Shown here one piece after another: positions 35,789 to 44,520 of a stretch of 64,000 nt of DNA; positions within the stretch are counted from its first letter, which is position 1; the number at the start of each line of letters is the position of its first letter. The notes beneath the pieces are model-generated. The model did no database searches. It was not told the origin of the DNA and was given only the letters and a program-made list of their open reading frames with translations. Origin of the DNA: Celeribacter litoreus (GTDB lineage Bacteria; Pseudomonadota; Alphaproteobacteria; Rhodobacterales; Rhodobacteraceae). A program made the translations under genes and the position numbers. Where the stretch lies: assembly GCF_020165855.1 (NCBI RefSeq), contig NZ_JAIUFY010000005.1:186001-250000 (forward strand), given 5' to 3'.

Positions 35789-36955
35789 ATGACTGATGGC
35801 ATCAAACCATTCTCCTTCGACACGCCTGGCTCCATGCTCGTGGAATGGGGCGGCGCGAAACGGATGGGCGAGCTTTTGGAAAGCTGGTTTCCCGAACGCA
35901 ACCTGCTGATCGTGACCGACAAGTTCCTGCATGAGAACGGCTTGCTTGCTCCTGCGATTGCGTCGCTCGAAGAACACGGGTTCTCCGTCACAGTGTTTGA
36001 CGATGTTGTCGCCGATCCGCCCGAAGCAGTTCTAATGTCCTGTGTCGAACGCGCAAAGTCCGCTGGCGCAGATATCGTGATGGGCCTCGGGGGCGGGTCT
36101 TCTATGGATATCGCCAAACTCGTCGCCGTGATGCTCCTGTCGGAGCAGCCGCTCGCCGATCTCTATGGCATCGGTAACGTGAAGGGCAAACGCACTCCGC
36201 TGGTGCAGGTTCCGACGACTGCTGGCACAGGGTCCGAGGTGACGAACATCACCATTCTTACGACCGGCGAAACCACCAAGATGGGGATCGTTTCCCACCA
36301 GCTCTACGCCGACCGCGTTTTGTTGGATGCAGAACTGACCATTGGCCTGCCGCCGGTTCAGACGGCTGCGACGGGCATTGACGCTATGGTGCACGCGATT
36401 GAGGCCTTCACCAGCCAGCACAAGAAAAACCTGCTGTCTGACGTGTTCGCAAAAGAGGCCCTGCGTCTCATGGCCGCAAACCTCGTGAAAGCTTGCGAGG
36501 ACGGCAAGGATCGCGCTGCGCGTGAAGCGATGCTCTTGGGGGCGAACCTCGCAGGGCAGGCGTTCTCCAATAGCCCTGTGGCTGCGGTGCATGCTCTCGC
36601 CTATCCGCTCGGGGGGCACTACCACCTGCCGCACGGTCTGACGAACGCGCTCATGCTCGGGCCGGTCCTGCGCTACAACATGCGTGAAGCCGCGCCGCTC
36701 TACGCGGAACTCGCTGAAGTGGTGATGGGCCCGTCTGACGAAGGCGTTCAGGCACGCTCCGCAAAATTCGTCGAATTCATGGAAGACCTGATGGATCGCT
36801 CCGGTGCTCCGCGTCGCCTGCGTGATTGCAAGGTGACCGAAGAGAGCCTGCCGACGCTCGCCAAGGATGCCATGCTGCAAACCCGACTTCTGATCAACAA
36901 CCCGGTCGAAGTCACAGAAGAAGATGCGCTCGCACTCTATCGCGAAGCGTTCTGA
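35789..36955 (+). CDS. Iron-containing alcohol dehydrogenase
   Basis: The frame opens at 35729, but the ATG at 35789, eight bases after AAGGA, is preferred and gives 388 residues. The family III Fe-ADH features are present: MGLGGGSSMDIAKLVAV near residue 98, TTAGTGSEVTNITIL, and metal ligands in GIDAMVHAIEAF and in the AVHALAYPLGGHYHLPHGL block near 270-288. Placed directly after gabD, it is a good candidate for 4-hydroxybutyrate dehydrogenase (4-hydroxybutyrate to succinate semialdehyde), but the substrate is not proven by sequence. Confidence 0.86.
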   Translation: MTDGIKPFSFDTPGSMLVEWGGAKRMGELLESWFPERNLLIVTDKFLHENGLLAPAIASLEEHGFSVTVFDDVVADPPEAVLMSCVERAKSAGADIVMGLGGGSSMDIAKLVAVMLLSEQPLADLYGIGNVKGKRTPLVQVPTTAGTGSEVTNITILTTGETTKMGIVSHQLYADRVLLDAELTIGLPPVQTAATGIDAMVHAIEAFTSQHKKNLLSDVFAKEALRLMAANLVKACEDGKDRAAREAMLLGANLAGQAFSNSPVAAVHALAYPLGGHYHLPHGLTNALMLGPVLRYNMREAAPLYAELAEVVMGPSDEGVQARSAKFVEFMEDLMDRSGAPRRLRDCKVTEESLPTLAKDAMLQTRLLINNPVEVTEEDALALYREAF

Positions 36956-36961
36956 CCCTCA

Positions 36962-37001
36962 TGTCAGGGGGCAAAACGCACCGCAGGTGAGCCCCCTGAC
37001 A
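36962..37001 (+). promoter_or_regulatory. Long hairpin between the alcohol dehydrogenase and transporter genes
   Basis: The arms TGTCAGGGGGC (36962-36972) and GCCCCCTGACA (36991-37001) pair perfectly over 11 bp with an 18-base loop. No T run follows. It probably protects the upstream mRNA or attenuates the transporter gene. Confidence 0.6.
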
Positions 37002-37062
37002 CAAACTATAAAACGCCCCCTGAGGGAGGGGTATTTCTGCGCAAAGTGAGGAGAAATACACA

Positions 37063-38430
37063 GTGAGAAAACTACGCGTCGATGGGCAGGAAACGCCCTA
37101 TTGGCCGGCGGGCCCGTTCAAGATCCGCCTGCCGTTCCTGCACTACCGATTTGAATGGCCGGACTATTTCCAGGGCCTTCTGATGTGTGCCGTGGACTTG
37201 GCCGCAATCCCGCTCATGGTTGAACTGTTAGGGATGCCCTTTGAGGTGGCTCTTGCTGTTGTCATGATGAACGGTGTTCTTTACCTGATGCACCACCTGC
37301 TCGGTGACCCGGTCGTTCCGGGTTGGATTACGCCGGCAATTCCGCTTTTGATGGCCTACTGTGCGGCTTTCCCGGAAGGGCCGGAACGTGTTCACGCGCT
37401 CATTGCCTTCCAGTTGATGCTCGGGCTGTTCTCGATCTTCATCGGGGTTTCGGGGCTCGCTCACCGTGTCGTTCAATTGATCCCGCAAGCGATCAAATCC
37501 GGCGTTATCATTGGCGCAGGTATCGCGGCTGTGATCTCCGTGTTTAAGGTTGGCGGTCGTTTCGACAGCTTCCCCTACACGATCTCTATCGCTGTCGGCA
37601 TTGCGTTCTATGTGATCTTCTCCCGCCATTTCGCGAAACTGAAATCGACCAACAAGATCTTTGGCGCAGTTGGCAAGCTCGGCATTTTCCCGATCGTGGC
37701 TCTCGCTATTGTCGTGGCTCCGATCTTTGGCGAAGCTCCGTGGCCGACCATTGAGTGGGGCATTTCCAAGCCGGACTTCACAACGCTCTGGAAAGAATAC
37801 ACCGTGTTCGGTCTCGGCCTACCGCCGCTGAGCATGTTCATCTCGGCTGTGCCGACGGTTCTGGCTGCTTACATCGTTCTCTTCGGTGACGTTCTGCAGA
37901 GCAAGGCGATCCTCGAAGAAGCCGATCAAGAGCGTCCCGACGAGAAGATCGACTATAACCCTGACCGAGCGCACATGATCTTTGGTGCTCGTAATTCGGT
38001 GATGTCGATCATCGGTCCGGACGTCGCCATGTGTGGCCCGCTCTGGGCAGCCATGCACGTTGTGATCGTCGAGCGTTTCACTCAAGGCAAGAAGACCATG
38101 GACTCGATCTTTGGTGGTGCTGGCTCATTCCGCTGGGGCACAAACACCGGCCTCCTGCTGATGCCGATCGTGACGCTCGTTCAACCGATCCTCGGGATCG
38201 CTCTGGCGCTGACGCTGCTGATCCAAGGCTACGTGTCTGTCCGCATCGGTGTGATGGAAGCCCGCTCGCAACGCGACCTCGGTATCGCCGGTATCGTTGC
38301 GGCAGTTCTGGCGACCCGTGGTGCGGCTTGGGCCTTTGGTGTGGGCGTTGTGCTCTGTGCGCTGGTCTACGGCAAAGACTTCTTCCGCGGCGAGGTCGAC
38401 AAGACCTTCGTGAAAGACCAAGACGCCTAA
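37063..38430 (+). CDS. NCS2/SulP-like membrane transporter (GTG start)
   Basis: The 455-residue hydrophobic protein has about 12-14 membrane segments and the general layout of the xanthine/uracil permease and SulP fold: VPGWITPAIPLL near residue 86, a QAIKSGVIIGAGIAAVISVF segment near 145, and MIIGPDVAMCGPLWAAMH-like sequence near 310. The classical NCS2 purine motif is not evident, so the substrate is probably not a nucleobase. GAGGAGAAATACACA precedes the GTG. As last gene of the IclR-gabD-ADH operon it may import the substrate, perhaps a small hydroxy- or keto-acid. Confidence 0.75.
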   Translation: MRKLRVDGQETPYWPAGPFKIRLPFLHYRFEWPDYFQGLLMCAVDLAAIPLMVELLGMPFEVALAVVMMNGVLYLMHHLLGDPVVPGWITPAIPLLMAYCAAFPEGPERVHALIAFQLMLGLFSIFIGVSGLAHRVVQLIPQAIKSGVIIGAGIAAVISVFKVGGRFDSFPYTISIAVGIAFYVIFSRHFAKLKSTNKIFGAVGKLGIFPIVALAIVVAPIFGEAPWPTIEWGISKPDFTTLWKEYTVFGLGLPPLSMFISAVPTVLAAYIVLFGDVLQSKAILEEADQERPDEKIDYNPDRAHMIFGARNSVMSIIGPDVAMCGPLWAAMHVVIVERFTQGKKTMDSIFGGAGSFRWGTNTGLLLMPIVTLVQPILGIALALTLLIQGYVSVRIGVMEARSQRDLGIAGIVAAVLATRGAAWAFGVGVVLCALVYGKDFFRGEVDKTFVKDQDA

Positions 38431-38454
38431 GCCGATTGGCAAATCGAATGAGAG

Positions 38455-38481
38455 ACGGGGGCCTTCGGGTCCCCGTTTTTT
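38455..38481 (+). terminator. Terminator of the gabD operon
   Basis: The stem ACGGGGGCC (38455-38463), loop TTCG, and GGTCCCCGT (38468-38476, one G-T pair) run into TTTTTTG. It is a strong intrinsic terminator 24 bases after the transporter stop. Confidence 0.9.
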
Positions 38482-38650
38482 GTTACTCGCATCGATATGG
38501 TGAGCGTCAGTAGCGTCTTTCCATCGTCGCCAGCGCAGGGATTACCTCAATTGAATGGTCAATGCTGCTAGGGAGGCGTCAGCAAGGAGGCGTCCACAAA
38601 GGTTTATGAAGTCGCGTGCGTCTGCTCCGGCATTCGAGGCAATCGAACAA

Positions 38651-38676
38651 AAAAGCCGCGCTGCTGCGCGGCTTTT
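38651..38676 (-). terminator. Terminator of the BMP-type ABC operon
   Basis: A perfect 11-bp stem AAAAGCCGCGC / GCGCGGCTTTT with loop TGCT. On the minus strand it is followed by a T-rich stretch, 30 bases after the last permease gene. About 170 bases between this and the previous terminator (38482-38650) hold no evident gene. Confidence 0.88.
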
Positions 38677-38705
38677 GGCTTTGTTTCTATGTGGCTTGGC
38701 TTAGA

Positions 38706-39638
38706 TCACCGCTCGCCCCGCACATATGCGGCGCCGAGCGCGGCGGGCAGCTTGGCATTCCGACCTGCCAGAAGCAGAACGATCATCACGGCGACAAAGG
38801 GGAGCATCTGCACGACGTCGGTCGGGATATCGACACCTGCGACTTGGAGCGCTGTTGCCGCAGAGAGGCAGGCACCGAAGAGGGCCGCTCCGAGCAAGAC
38901 CCAAAGCGGACGGCCACGTGCGAGCATCGCAAGCACGATGCCAATGAAACCGTTGCCGTGGGTCATGAACGGCACGAAGACGCCTGCGCCGACAATGGAC
39001 ATGAATGCGCCGCCGAGGCCGACCAATGCGCCGCAGGACAGGACTGCAAATGTGCGGATGACGAGGACGTTTTGCCCCGCAGAGTCGAGAGCAGCGGGCT
39101 TGTCACCAGCGGCTTGCAGCGCAAGGCCGAGGTGCGTGCGGCGGTAGACGTAGACGAGGATCGGGACGAGCGCGATGGCGAGATAGACGACGGGTTCACG
39201 ATCGAAGAGTGCAGGCCCGACAATCGGAATGTCCGCCAGAAACGGGATGCGCCACGTGCTCACATCCGGCAGGCGCGGGTAAAGGCGGCTGAATTGGACG
39301 TGGTGCAATAGCGCGGTGGCCCCTTCCGCGCCGAGGGTCAGCGCGATGCCGATAACAATCTGGTTGAGGCCCATGCGGACACAGAAGAGCGCCATCAGTG
39401 ATGCCACCAGAATGCCGCCGCCAATGCCGCCTACAAAGCCGAGCGCAGTGCTCTCGGTTGCCCACGCGATATAGAACCCGAGATAGGCCCCGCCGAGCAT
39501 CATGCCCTCGATCCCGACGTTCAGAACGCCAGCTTTCTCCGACAATTGTTCGCCGAGACCCGCCAATAGGAGTGGGACGCCGGAGGCAGCGATGCCTGCG
39601 ATCAGAGCGATCAGGAATGTATCTGTGAAAAGGGTCAT
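38706..39638 (-). CDS. ABC transporter permease, nucleoside/BMP type (second permease)
   Basis: The 310-residue membrane protein has about eight to nine membrane segments and the BPD_transp_2 pattern of nucleoside/BMP importers: LSEKAGVLNVGIEGMMLGGA near residue 33, and later LGLALQAAGDKPAALDSAG with a short EAA-like loop near 170-190. It is the last gene of the minus-strand operon, two bases after the other permease, and should form the channel with it. Confidence 0.88.
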   Translation of the reverse strand: MTLFTDTFLIALIAGIAASGVPLLLAGLGEQLSEKAGVLNVGIEGMMLGGAYLGFYIAWATESTALGFVGGIGGGILVASLMALFCVRMGLNQIVIGIALTLGAEGATALLHHVQFSRLYPRLPDVSTWRIPFLADIPIVGPALFDREPVVYLAIALVPILVYVYRRTHLGLALQAAGDKPAALDSAGQNVLVIRTFAVLSCGALVGLGGAFMSIVGAGVFVPFMTHGNGFIGIVLAMLARGRPLWVLLGAALFGACLSAATALQVAGVDIPTDVVQMLPFVAVMIVLLLAGRNAKLPAALGAAYVRGER

Positions 39639-39639
39639 A

Positions 39640-40722
39640 TCACGCCCCAGCTTTCTGACGCTTCGCGCCGTAGTATTCAGAGATTGCGAGCATTACGAGC
39701 AGGATGCCGATGGTCACGAGGGTGAAGTAGTTCGGGATGCCCGTGCGGCGCGCGGCGCTTTCTGCACCAATCGAGAGGATGGAGAACAGGGCGACAAAGC
39801 CGATGGCTGCGAAGCCGTTGAAGCGCGCGAGGAAGACGAGTGGAACAACGGCGAGCGAGTAACCCGGATTCCAATCGGCACGGACGTTGCCGTATTGGCC
39901 GAGGATCGCGACGCCGCCTGAAAGACCCGCAAGAGCGCCGGAGATGGCAAAGACAGCAACAGTCAGCAGCGGCACAGCTAAACCGGCATGAACCGCAGCA
40001 CTTGCGTTGCCGCCAACGACCCGAAGACGCAAGCCAAAGGCTGTGCGCGTCATCATGAAGTGGACGCCCAGGATAGCGATTAGGCCAATGACCAAGCCAC
40101 TCGAAATTGTTGTGCCGAAAAGAGTTGGCAGGCGGTCATCGACAGCGAGTGTTCGTGTTTGCGGAACGGTCGTAGTCGGATCAAGGAACACGAGCTTTAC
40201 AAGTACCGATGCGAATGAGATTCCGAGGAAATTCATCATCAAAGTCGTGATGATTTCGTTCAGTCCCTGATACGCCCTCAGGAATGCCGGAACCAAAGCC
40301 CAAATCCCTCCGAAAACAGCAGAGATCGCAGCGCCCGCAAGCAGACCGAGCCAAACGGGAACATGAGGTGCCATCAGCGGGGTCCATGCGGCGCAGAACA
40401 CAGCCCCGATCAGGAATTGTGCGTCTCCGCCGAGGTTCCAGATCCCCGCACGGAACGCCACGATGAGAGCGGCCGCAATCAAAAGGAGCGGCCCCATGCG
40501 GGTCAGCGTCGCCTGCACACCCGTCGGGGACAGGAGGCCGCGCCCGAAGACGTAGCCGTAATAGGAGAACGGGTTTACATCGAGAATGAGCAGGATAATC
40601 CCAGAGAGGATAAAGGCGGCGACCACAGGGCCGAGGCTCATCAGTAAGACGCCGGACATGGACTGCAACTTGGCGCGGAAACGATCAGTGCTACCGGTTT
40701 CGGTCATGGTTTGCGTGCTCAT
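39640..40722 (-). CDS. ABC transporter permease, nucleoside/BMP type (first permease)
   Basis: The 360-residue membrane protein has the first-permease features of BMP-type importers: PFSYYGYVFGRGLLSPTG near residue 50, FRAGIWNLGGDAQFLIGAVF near 90, AYQGLNEIITTLMMNF near 150, and the LRVVGGNASAAVHAGL loop near 235. Its start overlaps the ATPase gene by four bases. It pairs with the permease at 38706. Confidence 0.88.
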   Translation of the reverse strand: MSTQTMTETGSTDRFRAKLQSMSGVLLMSLGPVVAAFILSGIILLILDVNPFSYYGYVFGRGLLSPTGVQATLTRMGPLLLIAAALIVAFRAGIWNLGGDAQFLIGAVFCAAWTPLMAPHVPVWLGLLAGAAISAVFGGIWALVPAFLRAYQGLNEIITTLMMNFLGISFASVLVKLVFLDPTTTVPQTRTLAVDDRLPTLFGTTISSGLVIGLIAILGVHFMMTRTAFGLRLRVVGGNASAAVHAGLAVPLLTVAVFAISGALAGLSGGVAILGQYGNVRADWNPGYSLAVVPLVFLARFNGFAAIGFVALFSILSIGAESAARRTGIPNYFTLVTIGILLVMLAISEYYGAKRQKAGA

Positions 40723-42302
40723 TTCTTTACTCCGCTCATCAGCTCGCCGATCTTGTGCCGCGCGCCATCTGTGTTCTCGACGATGCCTTTGATTTCGCCC
40801 TGATCCATCACGGCAATCCGGTGGCTCAGGGCGAGGATTTCGTCGAGTTCTGTGGAAATCAGGATGACAGCCGCGCCGCTTTGTGCGGTTTCGCGGATGC
40901 GTGTTTGTGTTGCCGCGATATTTGCGAGGTCAAGACCGTAGGTCGGCTTCTCAAAAATCACGACGCGGGCGCTGCCCGACAATTCGCGGGCGAGCAAGAC
41001 TTTCTGGATGTTGCCGCCGGACAATTTGCCAATCGGTGTTTCAATCGACGGGGTGCGGATGTCGTAGTCGCGAACCTGTCGGCGTGCGTTTTCGCGGATC
41101 GCTTCGGGTTGTTCCAATCCACTGCGCCAGAACGGCGCTTCGCCGATTTCTTTGAGCAAGAGGTTGATCGACATTGGAAATGTCCCGACGGTGCCTTCGC
41201 CGAGCCGGTCATCCGTGACGTATCTCATGCCTTTCGCACGGCGCTGTCCGATGGACATCCGGTCGATGTAATCGCCGTCCAGAACGACACGCCCGTCCGA
41301 AATGGGGGCCTGTCCTGCGAGGGCCGCGGCCAGTTGTTTCTGACCGTTGCCGTCGATCCCGGCGATGCCGAGGATCTCTCCTGGCCAGACTTTGAATTCG
41401 ATGTTCGACAGAGGAACGCGCCCGCTGTCGGCATAGAGGGCGAGCAATTCGAGCGTCGGTTTCGCGTCGCGGTCAACGGTCGACATGTCGGGGCGTTCCG
41501 CATCACCGGACTGAGCGCCCTGGGTGCCGAACATAAGGCGGACAACTTGATTGGTGGCCTCCTGTGCATCGAGGCTCTTCAACTCTTCGGGCGTGAGGCC
41601 GCCAACCTTTTTGCCGAGGCGCAGCACTGAAATCCGGTCGCCATATGCGACCGCTTCGTTAAGCTTATGGGTGATGAACACGACGGCCATACCTTCGGCG
41701 GCAAGGCGTTGCATCAGCTCGCCCAGACGCGCGGCGTCGTTGGGGGTGAGCATTGCGGTCGCTTCATCGAGAATGAGGAACCGTGCACCGCGCATGAGGG
41801 CGCGTGTGATCTCTGCCTGCTGACGTTCGCCGAGAGACAGATCGCCGGTGAGCGCCATGGGATCAAGTGTGACACCGATCCGTTCAGCAGCTGTTTTCAT
41901 CGCACCAGCGGTGCCCGCGCGGTCCGGCGCCTGCCACCATTTGCGACCAAGGGTCGCGTTTTCCACAAGCGTCAGGCTCGGCACAAGCATCGAATGCTGA
42001 AAGACCGTGCTGATCCCTATGTCGAGCGCGTCTGCGGGGGAGGAAATCGGTTTCTCAACGCCGTCGATCAGGATGCGGCCATCGTCGGGCTGCTGCAGCC
42101 CCGAAAGCATAGAGACGAGCGTGGATTTGCCCGCGCCGTTTTCACCGAGAAGGACATGAACTTCGCCCGCACGAAATTCCATGTCGATGCTGTCATTGGC
42201 GATGATGCCCGGATAGCGTTTGGTAACGCCTTCAAATGTGACAATCGGGGGCGCTTCCGTGCTCGGTTGGGCCGAGTGTTCTGGGGTGGATGCATCTAAC
42301 AT
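40719..42302 (-). CDS. ABC transporter ATP-binding protein with two nucleotide-binding domains
   Basis: The 527-residue protein is a fused double ATPase of the YufO/RbsA type. The first domain has Walker A LGENGAGKSTLVSMLSG near residue 55, signature LSLGERQQAEITRAL, and Walker B FLILDEATAML. The second has a degenerate Walker A GIAGIDGNGQKQL near 320, signature LSGGNIQKVLLAREL, and a Walker B-like VVIFEKPTYGLDLA in which the usual Glu after the Asp is changed. It powers the adjacent permeases. The binding protein gene is 62 bases upstream. Confidence 0.92.
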   Translation of the reverse strand: MLDASTPEHSAQPSTEAPPIVTFEGVTKRYPGIIANDSIDMEFRAGEVHVLLGENGAGKSTLVSMLSGLQQPDDGRILIDGVEKPISSPADALDIGISTVFQHSMLVPSLTLVENATLGRKWWQAPDRAGTAGAMKTAAERIGVTLDPMALTGDLSLGERQQAEITRALMRGARFLILDEATAMLTPNDAARLGELMQRLAAEGMAVVFITHKLNEAVAYGDRISVLRLGKKVGGLTPEELKSLDAQEATNQVVRLMFGTQGAQSGDAERPDMSTVDRDAKPTLELLALYADSGRVPLSNIEFKVWPGEILGIAGIDGNGQKQLAAALAGQAPISDGRVVLDGDYIDRMSIGQRRAKGMRYVTDDRLGEGTVGTFPMSINLLLKEIGEAPFWRSGLEQPEAIRENARRQVRDYDIRTPSIETPIGKLSGGNIQKVLLARELSGSARVVIFEKPTYGLDLANIAATQTRIRETAQSGAAVILISTELDEILALSHRIAVMDQGEIKGIVENTDGARHKIGELMSGVKK

Positions 42303-42364
42303 GGTCGTCTCCGGAAAATAGGCAGAACGGGCCGTTGGGCCCGTCCGGTTCGTATGGGGTACGA

Positions 42365-43399
42365 TTACTCGCCTGTAACGAGGGCGTGCACGGAGTCGGC
42401 GTCGAACTTCGGTTCGATGACGAGAGAGCCTGCGATGATCTCGTCCTGCACTTCCATCACTTCAGCCCAGACATCGTCCGGGATCTGCGGGCTTTTCAGG
42501 AGCGCAACAGAACCGTCTGCGAGGTTGATGTCGTAGTTCCGGGTGCCGAATTTGTCGGCGCGGATGTCTTCGATCATCGCCTCGTAAACCGGCGTCAGGT
42601 TCCAGAGCACGGAGGACAGGAGGTAGCCTTTGTCGATCGGGGTCTTGTCGCCGATCACGTCGATGAACATGACCTTGCCACCGTCGGCAGCCGGCGTGGT
42701 TTCCACAGCTTGCAGCATGCCGAAGGAAGAGCCGTTGCCCTGACCGAAGATGATGTCAGCGCCCGCAGCGATGAGGGATTCGGTTACGCGTTTGCCGCCT
42801 GCTGCGTCAGAGTAAGCAGCCGGTCCAATCACCGCATAGCGGATCACGAGATCGGGGTTCGCGGCTTTGACGCCTTCTGCAAATGCAGCGGATTGGGAGT
42901 TCCATGACGGCGGCTCACCGGAGGTGACGATACCAACAGTGCCGGAGCGGGTCATTTTCGCAGCAAGAACGCCTGCGAGATATGCGCCTTCGTGTCCGGA
43001 AGCGGTGTAGTCGACAACTGCGCCTTCGGTCAGTGCGCTCGGGCTGTCCACGATTGCGACTTTTACGCCGGCTTCAGTGCCGATTTCAGGGGCGGCGGTG
43101 TTGTAGCCACTGGCGTGTGCGATGATGAGGCCCGGCTCTTCTTCAGACAGTTCGCGCAGGGTCGGACGGACGTCGCCGTAGCCGAGGTTTTCCGCGACGA
43201 TGACCTCGACGCCGAGTGCGTCGCCCGCAGCTTTCGCGCCGTCGATACCCTGCTGGTTCCAGCCGAAGTCGGTCCCGGTTTCAGGCGTCAGGATCGCGAT
43301 GCTGGTGATCTCTTCTGCCATGGCGGACGTTCCCAGCCCGGCAGCAAGCGCGAGGGCCGAGATCAGCCGAACCGCACCTTTGGTGGTCTTGTTTGTCAT
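42365..43399 (-). CDS. BMP-family ABC transporter substrate-binding protein
   Basis: The 344-residue exported protein has a signal peptide (about 1-28, ending TSAMAEE) and the basic membrane protein (Med/PnrA-like) fold: ILTPETGTDFGWNQQGIDGA near residue 35, GLIIAHASGYN, VVDYTASGHEGAYLAGVLAA and VMFIDVIGDKTPID. BMP proteins bind nucleosides and, in some species, other heterocycles such as riboflavin. It is the first gene of the importer operon and lies beside the pyridine-type catabolic island, so an N-heterocycle is a reasonable ligand guess. Confidence 0.9.
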   Translation of the reverse strand: MTNKTTKGAVRLISALALAAGLGTSAMAEEITSIAILTPETGTDFGWNQQGIDGAKAAGDALGVEVIVAENLGYGDVRPTLRELSEEEPGLIIAHASGYNTAAPEIGTEAGVKVAIVDSPSALTEGAVVDYTASGHEGAYLAGVLAAKMTRSGTVGIVTSGEPPSWNSQSAAFAEGVKAANPDLVIRYAVIGPAAYSDAAGGKRVTESLIAAGADIIFGQGNGSSFGMLQAVETTPAADGGKVMFIDVIGDKTPIDKGYLLSSVLWNLTPVYEAMIEDIRADKFGTRNYDINLADGSVALLKSPQIPDDVWAEVMEVQDEIIAGSLVIEPKFDADSVHALVTGE

Positions 43400-43504
43400 G
43401 ATTCACTCCATCTGTTGACAAATCTTTTTTTTAGTTTTCCGTTTCCGGTTCTATCGTTGCGCAGCCGCGCATCGAATTTCGTTCCCCCAAAAGAGGCTCC
43501 TCCC

Positions 43505-43972
43505 GTGACCAACTTCATCCGCATTTTCTCCTCCGTCGCCTTCTTCGCTGCCGGCACTTTCTCGGCCGTTGCGCAGGGGCACGGCCCGACGCCGGAGCGT
43601 GGGACGGATGGCTTGTCGCCAGTTGCGTTTGAAATTGAAAACACTGGGGAATTGCCGCTCAGCTGCACAGTGAAGCTGGCGCATTGGTATTCGCTTGAAC
43701 TCGGGCTGGCGGCACATGGTGTCACCTTGTCTGCAACGCTGTGGTCCAACGCTGAGACGGGGGAAGTTTTCTTCCTCAATCCCATCGGGGACCAGATGCC
43801 GGTCGAGCGTCTATGGTGCGGTCTCGCCGGACGCAGCTGGGACACACGATTCGAGATGCCGCTCATCCGCCGTGCCGGAATTGCCGAGGAAGACCTGATT
43901 TTTTCTTGCGCAACATCGCCGGAGAATGCGGTCTCGGAGGAAATCGTAGAGACAGTCTGCGTTGCACCGTAA
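43505..43972 (+). CDS. Exported hypothetical protein with signal peptide (GTG start)
   Basis: The frame is open far upstream, opposite the binding-protein gene, but the GTG at 43505 after AAAGAGGCTCCTCCC gives a sensible 155-residue protein with a signal peptide: NFIRIFSSVAFFAAGTFSAV, cleaved near AVAQG. The mature part has four cysteines (SCTV, WCGL, SCAT, VCVAP), probably two disulfides, and no family I recognise. It is divergent from the ABC operon, across a 105-base gap. It could be a periplasmic accessory protein of the importer or of the island. Confidence 0.65.
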   Translation: MTNFIRIFSSVAFFAAGTFSAVAQGHGPTPERGTDGLSPVAFEIENTGELPLSCTVKLAHWYSLELGLAAHGVTLSATLWSNAETGEVFFLNPIGDQMPVERLWCGLAGRSWDTRFEMPLIRRAGIAEEDLIFSCATSPENAVSEEIVETVCVAP

Positions 43973-44206
43973 AGGGCTCGCAGAAGAGAGACGGAACGCG
44001 GCCCGGAGATTTGGCGGGTCGTGTTCGAAATCGATTTTGAGGTCGGAGCGTAAGTGCTCACCATGTCCCTGTGACTTTCCCTGTCCATGACAGCTGAGAG
44101 AAGTGTTGTGCGTTCGTAAGGGTGTGTGCGGACCATCTTTTGCGGACTCGCTCAGTCAACCAATTTAAGTGAACCATATCGACGCGCTTTTGGTCGTCAA
44201 TAAGTC

Positions 44207-44226
44207 TCAACCGTTTTAATGGTTGA
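44207..44226. promoter_or_regulatory. Inverted repeat TCAACC-N8-GGTTGA (operator candidate 1)
   Basis: A perfect 6-bp inverted repeat TCAACC/GGTTGA with an 8-base AT-rich spacer (GTTTTAAT), about 300 bases before the monooxygenase gene. The same half-sites recur at 44390 and beside gntR (53228-53272), suggesting binding by the island's GntR-type regulator. The link is inference. Confidence 0.55.
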
Positions 44227-44389
44227 AATTGTTCAGTTTGGAAATGGTTGCGCTGAAGTGCGTAAATTTCCGCCAAACGCCACCATTTTCTCAGATAAAC
44301 GCTTTATAATTGAGCAATTTTTGAAAATTTGGCTTTCCTGTGCGATTGTAATTTTGGCGTGGTTGCGAAAATTTTTCAGTTTTTTGCCT

Positions 44390-44409
44390 CAACCATTATT
44401 TTTTGGTTG
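44390..44409. promoter_or_regulatory. Inverted repeat CAACC-N10-GGTTG (operator candidate 2)
   Basis: Half-sites CAACC and GGTTG enclose ATTATTTTTT. The context CTCAACCAT...TTTTTTGGTTGC is nearly repeated between the aminotransferase and gntR genes at 53236-53273, where the spacer is longer. Confidence 0.55.
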
Positions 44410-44520
44410 CACTTTTTGGGTTGGCGTCTCACGTTGAGATCATCGCAGGCACAGACTTGCAATCGGCGAACCGAAATTCGGTAGAGCCGCCCTCACCAAC
44501 AGGGACGTTCAGGAGACGTT

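Larger units (their letters stand above)
43973..44520. promoter_or_regulatory. AT-rich regulatory region upstream of the flavin monooxygenase
   Basis: About 550 bases without a convincing gene. The second half (44150-44430) is AT-rich and contains GGTTG/CAACC elements at 44208, 44221, 44246, 44361, 44390, 44405 and 44419, including two spaced inverted repeats listed separately. This is the presumed control region of the 44521-51897 operon, probably with several regulator sites and a looped or cooperative arrangement. Confidence 0.6.

Noticed and set aside
43396-44136. Minus-strand frame of 246 residues across the exported-protein gene and its downstream region
   Set aside because: No signal peptide, domain or ribosome binding site. 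The plus-strand frame in the same region has a clear signal peptide.
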